Under the pieces are notes generated by a model, which searched no databases, had not been told where the DNA came from, and worked only from the letters and a program-made list of their open reading frames with translations. The position numbers were made by a program, and so were the translations under genes. A stretch of DNA of 64,000 nucleotides from Scenedesmus sp. ARA3 (taxonomy: Eukaryota; Chlorophyta; Chlorophyceae; Sphaeropleales; Scenedesmaceae), in NCBI GenBank assembly GCA_004335835.1, contig RWJK01001812.1, positions 1 to 64,000 of the forward strand, given 5' to 3'. Below, one piece after another: positions 36,349 to 46,894 of this stretch (position 1 is its first letter; every line of letters starts with the position of its first letter).

Positions 36349-36905
36349 AGGCTCCAACACAAGCTTCTTCATGCTTGATGACGAAGATGATGCCAGCAAT
36401 GACGGCGCCATGGGCACACCGCTGACTGGGTGCTGCTGCTGCTGCTGCTGCTGCCGCTGCAGGCTCCAACACAAGCCTCTTCATGCTGGATGACGAAGAT
36501 GACGCCAGCGATGACGGCGCCATGGGCACTCCCCTGATCGACGCCGAGGCAGTGGCGGGTGCAAATAACACGCTCGCTGAGTCATCATCAGCACCCGGCC
36601 AGGTCAGCGCGAGCCGCGAGGGCACTGCTGCTGCTGCTGCTGCTGCTGCCGACAGGTCAGCGATCGAGGACTATGCGCCGATCAGCTACAACTATGCCTT
36701 CTTCCATTTGATCTTTGCGCTGGCCAGCATGTATATTGCTATGCTAATGACAGGGTGGGGTGCTGTTGAGCAGGAGAGGGACCGGCTGGATGTGGGGTGG
36801 ACGAGTGTGTGGGTGAAGACGGGGGCGGAGTGGGTAACAGGGCTGCTGTACAGCTGGACGCTGATCGCACCTGCGATGTTCCCTGACAGGGACTTTGGCT
36901 TTTAA
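34061..36905 (+). CDS. SERINC: SERINC (serine incorporator/TMS1) membrane protein
   Basis: Five exons, 34061-34256, 34562-34810, 35283-35459, 35761-36078 and 36463-36905, all joined in phase 1, give 460 residues, the usual family length. Family hallmarks are present: N-terminal Cys cluster (GSCAANMAGYCACWTC), SWIMRDFARP, the FPNGLVQAYGW region, FLIIQMIILLDFTQSWNDAW, FYFFKPAGAGSCSLN, YLCYSALQSEP, and a C-terminal end with YNYAFFHLIFALASMYIAML, VWVKTGAEW and WTLIAPAMFPDRDF. About ten hydrophobic segments indicate a polytopic membrane protein. Family members act in endomembrane or plasma membranes and were named for serine-lipid synthesis; lipid scrambling is reported for animal members. The ATG at 34061 directly precedes the Cys-rich segment. 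A poly-Ala insert lies in the loop before the last helices. Confidence 0.95.
36305..36480 (+). repeat. Duplicated CTG tract and acceptor of the last SERINC exon
   Basis: About 112 bases are duplicated: TGACTGGGTG, a CTG run, CAG, then the exon start SNTS(F/L)FMLDDEDDAS. Upstream copy acceptor at about 36350, used acceptor at 36462. The upstream copy runs straight into the next CTG tract, so using it would insert a Leu/Cys-rich stretch or change frame. Confidence 0.85.
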
Positions 36906-37022
36906 GGGTTTTAATGCTGGAGTGCTTTCGGTGGCGCTGGCTGCGAAGTGGGTGACAGGCCTGCTGTGCAGCTGGACGCTGATCGCACCTGCGATGTTCC
37001 CTGACAGGAACTTTGGCTTTTG
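36826..37022 (+). repeat. Tandem duplication of the SERINC C-terminal coding end
   Basis: The last 24 or so codons (EWVTGLLYSWTLIAPAMFPD then RDFGF and stop) recur at about 36943-37022 as KWVTGLLCSWTLIAPAMFPD, RNFGF and stop. The copy lies after the stop, in the 3' UTR, with no obvious acceptor. Confidence 0.9.
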
Positions 37023-37306
37023 ATGCTGCTGCTGATGATGATGATGCTGGTGCGTTGGTGCTTCTGATGGGTCTGGTGGGTTTGATGCTGCTGGGTGGGG
37101 TGGATGAGGCTGGAGGGGTGCGTGTGCATTGTCGCAGCAGGGAGTGTGTGGGTGATGATGCCAATTTGTGCATGGCTTGGTCGAATGGTGTTAGTGGGTG
37201 AGCCAGCTGGTGGGTGTCAGGAGCAGCTGCAGCTGGTGGCGCGCGTGATGACGCACGTATGCATTGGGATAAATGAAACCACAGCAGTTGGCGCTGGCGC
37301 TGGCAC

Positions 37307-37311
37307 TGTAA
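37307..37311 (+). terminator. Candidate poly(A) signal TGTAA of SERINC
   Basis: TGTAA about 400 bases after the stop at 36905, plausible for a chlorophyte 3' UTR. Motif-only evidence. Confidence 0.45.
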
Positions 37312-40034
37312 CATACTGAGGCTGTTGCATCGTGCTGCTGCGATACTAGTGCATGCCTGGGCGCTCTCTTTAATACGCACACGGCTGTTGACCAAGCACA
37401 CTGCTGCCGCAACCATGCTTCTTCACATGCTGGTTCAGCTTTGTGTGTATGTGGGCCTCTAATGCGGTCTTGTGGTGGCTCATTTTCTATACAGCTGTTT
37501 GACATTGGCCAAGTAGTATGTTCCCGGCTATGCACTGCCATGTCCTCAGCGCCTATTACATAGCACGTGCCTAAACTGCTGCAGGGACTCCAGAATACGA
37601 TTCTTGCGATCTGGCTGTCTGACGACAGCTGTGTAACATGTAGGCTTGTTGGTTACCAGAAATCTAGTTTCAAGCAATCATATAGATTCAAGTACTGGCG
37701 GTGGTTGCTTACAACATGCAAATGCATTCAGCTCATCAAACTACATCCTTGAGATGCTCTGCAGCAGCCATGAACACTCACACAGGGACAACTGTACACA
37801 ACAGCCTGCAGCTGCCAACAGGGCAGAGACAACGGCCCTCACTGCCAATTATAAAATGATAGAGCAGCTGCTAGTTCTGCCAGAACCCGGGGCTCAGTGC
37901 TGCAGTATTCAGTCCTGATCCGTCAGCAGCGGCTGTTGCCAAATCAACACCAGCATGCCACCCGGTGGCAGCTACTAAACTGGTACGTGTCCTGAAAGCA
38001 GGCAGTGAGCTCTGTTATTGACTTCGACACTCTTCCACGCCGTAACAACCCTGGTGTACTACGCCAGCTCAACATGCAACTCAACAGTCGACTTTGCAAC
38101 TGGCAAACCGGCTGCAGACATGCAGCACAACATAGATTGTGTTTGAAGCATGTACCCTGTGCACACTGACCACCAGTCGACGGCTTAATCAAAAGCTTCT
38201 GCTGCCAGCACACCATGCCATGAGGGCCTCAACCCCTCCGCTCACTTCAGACACACATGCAACACGCCCGCCATACTACGGTTGAGCCATGATGAAACAA
38301 CAGGCAGCAGCAGCAGCCAACAGAAGCTGCAGCTGCTTGCTGTTTGTCAGGTACAGACATCCCTGCAGTGTATTCGTCCCTCAAAAGTTGGACAGGTGCT
38401 GTTGCATGTGCCAGCTGGCACCTGTTGCTACCCATGCATAGGCTAGCCTGGAGGCATGATCTACTACGAGTGGTGCAGCCCAACACATAAATCCAACACT
38501 GCCCTCCACACTGACACCATGGTGTCATCCGGAAGTGTACGAACAAGAACAAAGCGTGCCGTGCCACACATGGCGTGCGTGCTTCTGGGGCAGCACCACA
38601 CCAGAAGCAGTACAAACACATTGCATTGAACCGGACACGGCGATTAGTCAAGCAAACAATCAGCGAAAGCAAGCATGGCAGTGTGCCCAAACCTTCATTG
38701 TGCCCTTGTGAGCTGCATTGAAACAACATTCCAGACAGGCTGGAGCCTGCAACACGACAGAGCTCTACAGGTGTCTGCTGTATCTATGAACTGACAAGCA
38801 CTTTCCACACATAAGGTGTGGTGGCTGCCGCATAAACTGAGCTGCAGTCCTGCCAACCCAAACTGACGATCAGCCTGCGGGGCATGCTACAACAAGAGCA
38901 GTGCCTGGGTAGCTAGCTGCTTCAAGGCTGCAGCAATGCAGCTGGCTGCTTTTTTAGTGCCAGTATCCCAAGTAGCTCCCTTTTAAAAGAGTGGCTCCCA
39001 GAGATACGTGCAAGCTGTGGGGCAAAAACAGCCACACAAGTAGCACTGGAGCGCAGCATGCCACAAGGGCAACATATTACTGTGCTATGTCCAAGGGCAG
39101 TGCATATTGGCTGCACATAGCAAGCGAAAACACAGCTGACACACACAGCCTGATTGTCCGCACCCACAAAGAGAGTCTGCTACGCTTCAAACGTGACTAG
39201 CCATTCACCTATCAGGAATGCACAGCATGTCAGCAAAGGCTCAGCATGCGGAAAGGTATGCCAAGCTTTAGGGCATAGATACAGCCACCATATTACTACT
39301 TGGCGGCAGTAGCACCATCAGTATGCCACCAACTACGCCATGCATAACACCAAGCAACAGCACATAGCAGCAAAAGGCATTGCGGCACCTGAGCAACCTC
39401 ACAAGTGCTGCATCGACTCTAGAGCAGTGCTGACCTCACGAAGGCGCAAGCAAAGGAGCGCGGTGCGTATGATTAATACCGTGTATCATGGGAGCGCCGC
39501 AACGGGCAGCAGCTCAACCAGGATACAGCACAGTGCAGACATCCACACCCTGGCTTTCAGGAGCAATAAATACAACTCTAAAACACGCATGCAAGGCAAC
39601 AACTGGTGACTTCTATCAGGCACAGGCGTCAGCCTTCATGCCTTTGCTGAGCAAGGCAACGCCAGAACAGCTCTAGATGCATCTACGAGGTAGTAGCCCA
39701 ACTGTGCTGAGCAACACCAGAAACGACGCATAGCTGCATAAGCCTCGTACCATCATGAACAACCTAAGCAGCGGCACAGCCATTTGAAGCGGTGCACATT
39801 TACTCTTCGCGCAACCTCTAGCAGCATGGTGCATAGTGAAACAATGCAGTGGCAGCGTGGCAAGGGGCAAAGGTCAAGCAGCCTACAGCAGACGATGCAC
39901 ACACTCATTACAGTCGCACGGGCCTGAAGCACAACACAATCTAACTACAAGCATGCAAGGCAACAACACGTTTCTCCTAAACAGCCAAACAATGCAAGCA
40001 GTACTGGTGTAAGCCAGGCACAGCAACAGCACTG

Positions 40035-40330
40035 CGTTACTGAGAGGGGCCTAAGAGCCAGTAGGAGCCCCACAGAGGGCACTACTAGCGCCCATAGCTA
40101 GTATCTATAGTGCATCCGAGCGCAGGGGCTGCAGACACGCCGAAAGCTGCTGTGATTTTCATCATGTAACACAGCACCTGTCCCGCTGCATTACTGAGGC
40201 AAGCAGAGAGCATGCAGAAGCCCCACAGAGGGCACTACTAGTGCCCATAGGTAGTTTGTAAAGAACACAGGACCTGCAGACGCTCCCATAGCTGCTATGC
40301 CTTTGGCTCACACAACAAAGCAACTGGCGC
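40035..40330. repeat. Diverged 153-bp direct repeat
   Basis: Two adjacent units share CCCCACAGAGGGCACTACTA, then GCCCATAG, CTGCAGACNC and a TTACTGAG block. The CCCCACAGAGGGC core starts at 40068 and again at 40221. No coding potential seen. Confidence 0.75.
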
Positions 40331-41517
40331 ACTGCAACATAATGTAGTTTCAAGCCGGGTAGCATTTCAAAAGGCGCACTCTGCACAACATGCACACCAG
40401 TGCAGACGCACATGCTGGCTCAAAGTGACACACAACTATGCTGTGGGGTTATGTGGGCTGCCAAACAGACTATTGCTGAGCAAAGTACCAGTATGGCTGC
40501 GTGGAAAGGAGAACATTGGGTTGCATGTGGCTGCAAGACCGCCACACAAAGCGCTGAGGGGTGCAGAAAGAAGCCTTCTTTCTTCTGAGAAGACAAGCTG
40601 TGTGCTGGAACAGCCAATTCACCCCAAATGCATGAGAACGGCCTTGCCAAAATTCTGCTGTACAACGCGTAGCTGTGCACACAGCAACTGGCATGAGCAT
40701 GCGTCGATGTGCATTGGGTTGCTTCCGCATGTAGCAGGCATTATGCACGGGTGGCGTCTGCCGAGTGATTGAAACAGCAACACAACAGTAGATGCTGCAG
40801 CATGTACACGCGCGCTGACTTTAAGTGCGCATGCTCAGCACAACTTCTCAAGGTAGCACATGCAGCAGCAGCAGCAGCAGCAGCAGCATGTATTTAGATT
40901 GGTTCTGCACAGCCATTGAGCAGGGTGCTGCCAGTACCTAACAAAGGCTGTAAGCCTGATATGCAGTTTCCTACCAAACAAACAGCAAGAGTTGAAAGGG
41001 ATGTTCCTCTTCATCAGCAGCAATGACAACAACACCAGCAGCAGCCAGCCCGCCGAGCATGATGCATCCAACAGCTGGACAAAAGCTGGCAACCCCACTA
41101 ACTACGATCAGCAACTGAACCACCAGCATTTAACCAGTACACGACACAGATCGTGTACTACGCTGTGCAAGCGGTGATGTCAAGGCTGCTGCCAGAAGTC
41201 TATGCTGCTGACAGCACATGCCTCTCTACCATGCAGCGGACCATAGCATGGCTTAACACAGCACAGAATGTGCTACCCAGCCATGATGACACCTCCAGTC
41301 AGGCAGCGTGGGCTGCACAGCACCACTCGCCTTTGCAGCTGCACACACCACGGCATACCACAGCACAGACTGTGCTATGCGGGTTTTACGCCTCAACGCC
41401 AACACCATCTTGCAAGCAGCAGCGGCGGCAGCTGGTGATGATGGTGAAGATGGTGGTGGTTGTGGCAACGTTGTGCCACCAATGCCTGGCGCTGCTGGGA
41501 TGGCATTCCGAATGTGA

Positions 41518-41735
41518 GGGCCTCACAGTGCCACCCCTCCCCTGCTCGCCAGCCCACCGCTGACCCTTCTCACAGTACCACCCAACCCCTCCCCACGCCA
41601 CAGTACAACCTTCTCACAGTACCACCCCACCCCACCCCTCCCCTCCCAACCCCACCCCACACTGCCACCCCTCCCTTCTCACAGTACCACTCCTGCCCTC
41701 CTCGCCAACCCACCCACTCCTCAACAAACAGAGGG
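41518..41735. repeat. C-rich tract with CTTCTCACAGTACCAC units
   Basis: Pyrimidine/C-rich + strand (purine-rich on the Pls sense strand) with several irregular TTCTCACAGTACCAC units separated by CCCCACCCC runs. Probably in the 3' UTR or just beyond it. Confidence 0.7.
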
Positions 41736-41796
41736 CAGAGACTCCAAGAGCCAGGAAAGTACAGCAAGCCCAATGCCAACCTTCTCTGGGCCTGCT

Positions 41797-41893
41797 TCAC
41801 AGCGTGAACTTCCTGCTGCACAGCGCGAACTTTCTGCTTCACAGCGCGAACTTTCTGCTTCACAGCGCGAACTTCCTGCTTCACAGAGCAAAC
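41797..41893 (-). repeat. 21-bp minisatellite containing the Pls stop codon
   Basis: About 4.5 units of a 21-base sequence (sense core GCGCTGTGAAGCAGAAAGTTC). The last unit overlaps the final codons and the TGA at 41881-41883, so the stop context itself is part of the repeat. Confidence 0.85.
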
Positions 41894-44800
41894 TTGATGG
41901 AGGGCATCGCCAGGCTTGCAGGCACGCCCTGCCAGGTGGCACCAGCAGGCACAGTCTCCCCCTTCATCACCTGCACACAGGCAGATAGACAGACAACAGC
42001 AGGAGAGGTTGATCAGCTCATCGTATACGAACCTTACGGTGACAGTCGCATTGCAGTATGACGCAGTGTGGCACCAGCCGGCACCGTCTCGCCCTTCATG
42101 GCCTGCACACCAACAAACAGATCACAGCACCGGAGGTTCCTCAGGTGGCTCAGGTTGCCTGATGTCCCCAACCCCACTCACCGGTGACATCTCCCGCAGC
42201 GTGGCGTGCTCCTCCATGGCCGCATCCGGCAGCACCGCAAGCATGTGAAGGCCCAACAGCGCACTAGACTGGCTGATGCACAGGCAACAGCAATCCCGGG
42301 CTTGTAGTAATAGGCTCACCAGCATCATGATGCCGCAGGGCGTGTTGCTGCAAACAAGGGTGTGCATTGTGCTCTACGGTGCTCACTCTCCTTTTCTGGT
42401 CTCAGACCACGTGTTCTTGATGTGGCTCATACCATCTAAGATGGTTCCAGGACCCACATGTTACTATCCCCTCTCAAACATAGCAGCACCCGATGCTCCC
42501 GTGCTCTGTGCTACCCACATTGCCTGCCACATGCAACCGCCAAACACATGTATTGCTCACCAGTGACATCTCGCGCAGCGTGGCGTAGTCCTCCATCGCA
42601 GCGTCCGGCAGCACTGCGGACAGCGCGCCAATCGTGACCTGCTTGCCGATCGTGATGGGCCGAACCTTGACGTGGCGAGCCTCCACTGTGTGTGTCAGCA
42701 GGAACGCTCCGTCTCCGATGACAGTGCCGTCTCCAATGGTGACCTGGTGGTATTCAGCCAGCACACGCCGGTCAAAATAGAAAAGAAAGAGGCAGGTTGA
42801 GGCAGGCAAGTTAAGGCAGGCAGGTTTTGAACCTATGCAATTGGTATGTGTATGCAGGGCAGTGAACGGGCAAAACAAAATGCAGACATCGTAATGTTGG
42901 ATCTGGTAGGTGACATGCATCACAACTCAAAGCCAGCAACTTTGCAGGAAGGCACACGGCTGCAGGGCCGAGCCAGGCGCTGGCTAAGCATGCATAATGA
43001 ACGATCCGCGGGCTCTCCATTGACAGCTTCGGGATGCAGCTGCATCACTTAGGGACGGCTAGGGACATTATAGGCACAGGTTAGGGATGCGTGCCTCGCC
43101 ACAGTGTCCGATGCTGACCATGTAACACCATGTAACACGGCATGTAACACCTCTATCTATCTATGACAGTTGTGTCTCCAATGCTGACCTGGTAACACCA
43201 TGTAACACCATGTAACAACCACTATCTATCTATGACAGTTGTGTCTCTCATGCTGACCTGGTCGTACTCTGCCACCACGCCGCCCAGGCAGAAGACATCC
43301 TTGCCCACTGTGCTGCCCATGGCGCGCAGGTACCAGTTGTACAGCTGCACAGGCAAACAGGCAGGCAGGCAGGCAGGCAGACACATGTTCGCCCCATCTT
43401 CAATCTTTTTCTAGGCAGAAGACGTCCTTGCCCACTGTGCTGCCCATTGCGCGCAGGTACCAGTTGTACAGCTGCAGACAAACAGGCGGGATGTGAGGGG
43501 AAGCAGCACGGGCAGCCAGGGCAACATGACATCAGAATAAGCAAAAATGCTACAAATCTGCCCAGGCAGAAGACATCCTTGCCTACTGTGCTGCCCATGG
43601 CGGGCAGGTACCAGTTGTACAGCTGCAGACAAACAGGCGGGATGGGAGGGGAAAAAGCAGGGCAGCCAGGGCAATATTTGACATTAGATTCTGATGATCA
43701 GAATAGGCAAATTGCTACAAATCCACCCGTGCAGAAGACATACTTGCTTACTGTGCTGCCAATGGCCCGCAGGTACCGAGCTGTGCAGCTGCAGGCATGC
43801 ACAAGGCAGGCAGGCAGGTTGGGGCAGGCGGGTTGAGGTAGGCAAAAGAGAAAGACACGTGTAGGCAAGGGGGGGGGGGCAGGCACCAGTTGTACAGCTG
43901 CAGGCATGGAAGAAAAGGCCGAGTTGGGGCAGGCAGGCGGGTTGAGGTAGGCAAACAGGGAATGGCACTGTAGCCACTGTAGGTAGGGCAGCAAATGGGG
44001 ATCGCAAGGCACGTTGAGGGCATCTGGCGGTCTGCAGCAGAACCATGCTGCCTGCACACTGGCCTGAAAAGACTTTGCCAGGCCCAGCATGTGATTGGTT
44101 CTCTCTCACACAATCATGTCCACAGCAGACATTCACCAGTGAGCCCTTGAACCCGTTGAAGTCCGCGTACAGGTGCACGTTGATGCACAGCAGCTGTCAA
44201 CACGCCGCGCTCACCCCAACATCCTAAACAATTGGAATTGCTACTGCCAATGTGTACAAACGCACAATGCACTCACCAGTGAGCCCTTGAAGCCGTTGAA
44301 GTCCGCGTACAGGTGCGCGTTGATGCACAGCAGCTGCCCCCCCCCCAACATCCCTAAACAATTGGAATTGCTACTGCCAATGCACAATGCACTCACCAGT
44401 GAGCCCATGAAGCCGTTGAAGTCCGCGTACAGGTGCGCGTTGATGCACAGCAGCTGCCCCCCCCCCAACATCCCTAAACAATTGGAATTGCTACTGCCAA
44501 TGCACAATGCACTCACCAGTGAGCCCTTGAAGCCGTTGAAGTCTGCGTACAGGTGCGCGTTGATGCACAGCAGCTGCCAGCACGCCGCGCCCACGCTCTT
44601 GAAGATGGGCCGCATCCCGGCACTGTTGGGCATCAGCAGCCGCTTCAAGCCTGCCAGGTACGCCAGGAACACGCTGAAGCCAAACACCAGGAAGAACGGC
44701 GCCCAGGCAGCTCCCAAAAAGTAGCCGTAATGGAAGAGCACGTAGAAGCCAAGGATTGCGGCTGGCAGACTCATCATGGAAGTGGTTGTCACGAAGATGG

Positions 44801-46346
44801 TGTTGGAGAAGGCGATGTACAGCACGTTGTAGAGGGCGTACTGCCAGCGGGGAAGCAGGCGGGAGGCCGCGGACTCAAACTTGCCGGAGGCAAGGCCGTC
44901 CTCCACGTTAGCACCTGCACCGCCAGCCCTGCAGAGTAATTGAAAAAGGCACACCAGATGCATTTGAACGTCTGTGATTGGTTCAAGATGTTGTACAACG
45001 CGTACTGCCAGGTGAGCAGCAGGCGGGATGCAGCTGCCTCGCACTTGCCGCCTCTACATCAGCGCCTGCGCCAAACCCCCTGCAGCAGATGAAACTACAC
45101 AATACACATAGCCACGCCAGTGTATCACCTGGTGTTTGGGTCCAGCAGAGAGGCTGATGACCAGCATAAAGCTGCAAACTATAAGCTTATTGAGCTATGA
45201 ATCGGTGCAAAGCTTAAACCAACAAAAAACTTCCCCCAGTCGACAGCAGGGGCAGCAGTGCCACCTCAGCTTGAAGCCCTGCATGGTGTTGGAATGATCC
45301 TCACAGTGCTGCCCAGCAACTCAGTGTGCCAAAACCTACAGAAGCTTGTTTAGACCGCCAGCTGTTGCCTGACTCTCACCTCAGCTTGAAGCTGCCCAGG
45401 GTGATGGAGTAGTCCTCGAAATGCTGATCAGCAACTCAAAACTGTCAAAAGCTGCAAAGCTTGCTGAAGCAAGATGCATTTTCACATCCTCACCTGATTT
45501 TGAATCCTCCCAGGGTGATGGAGTAGTCCTGAAATTGCTGTTCAGCAACTCAAACTGTCAAAAGCTGCAACAGCTTGCTGCAGCAACATGCATTATCATA
45601 TCCTCACCTCAGCTTGAAGCCTCCCAGGGTGATGGACTAGTCCTCAAAGTGCTGGTCAGCAATTTTTAAGGCCAAAACACTGCCAAAGTGTGTTCTTAAT
45701 GTACATTGCTGCCTCATGCTCACCTCAGCTTGAAGCCTCCCAGGGTGATGGAGTAGTCCTCAAAGTGCTGGTCGGGTGCGCCATAAGTGAACACGCCCAG
45801 GCAGGCGTTCTTGCCCACTGTGGTGCCTGGCAGCAGCGTGCAGTCGTTGGTGACGTCACAGGCCTCTCCCAGCACGACTGGGGCGGTGCGGCCAGAGGTA
45901 GCTCCAATGACAGTGACCATGCTGCAGGCAGGCGACAAAAAGGTTGGCAAACCACTCTTAGTGTTTGAATGTTGCAGGAGCCACACACGCCTCCCCAAGC
46001 ACCACGGGGGCTGTTCGGCCAGGTGTGGCACCAAAGACGGCCACCATGCAGCAGGTAGGGAAGCAGTCAGTCAGAATCAAAGGTTTCAGAACAACAGTTG
46101 CCGATGTCAGCTGTTTGCGATGAGGCACATGCCTCTCCCAGCACCACAGGGGCGGTGCGGCCTGAGGTAGCTCCAATGACAGTGATCATGCTGCACTCAA
46201 GTCAGGTGGACAGTGTGGGCAGGCAGGAAACCCAGGTGTAAATGCACACTAGTTCATATGATCTGTTTGCAGGACGCCACAGGCCCCTCCCAGCACCACT
46301 CAAGCGGTGCGGCCAGGCGAAGCGCGCATGATTTGTGACCATGCTG

Positions 46347-46389
<43 letters not shown>

Positions 46390-46838
46390 TAACACTACAG
46401 CGGCACACACAGATACCAAAGCACCATGAACTGGCAACTCCCTGGCAGCAGCCTCACCTGCACATGCTCGCAGTGTCCTCCACATAGAACAGCTCAAACT
46501 AGCTGCAGCGCAGACAGCCGCCTCCATGACAGTGCATGCCAGGCGTTTTCGCCGCACGTACCCTGTTTACAGGAAGAAAACAAGCTGTCAACTTTTGGCG
46601 GCAGCGTTACCTGCACATGCTCGCGGTGTCCTCCACTTGAAAGAGCTCAAACTCGCTGCAGCGGAACATTTCACTGAGCCAGCACTGCCGGCCAATCTTG
46701 GCCCCCAGCGCCCGCAGCCAGGCGTTGTAGACCTCTGTGGAGGTGAACTGCCAGATGATGGACTGGAAGGGGCCAGCAATGAGGCACTTGAAGAGGTGGC
46801 GGCGCCATGCCAGCCACAGCCCGCCTGTTAGTTAAGCA

Positions 46839-46894
<56 letters not shown>

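Larger units (their letters stand above)
36906..41880. other. Five-kilobase region without a recognisable gene
   Basis: It lies between the convergent SERINC (plus) and Pls-like (minus) genes. The first few hundred bases are SERINC 3' UTR with the duplicated coding end; the last part should hold the 3' UTR of the Pls-like gene. ORFs here are short and show no family motif. From about 38900 to 40800 the + strand is rich in CA/AGCA words with diverged direct repeats. Confidence 0.5.

Noticed and set aside
46347..46389. CRISPR-like or telomeric array
   Set aside because: It is a plain (CAGG)n tetranucleotide run with no spacers and no telomere unit.
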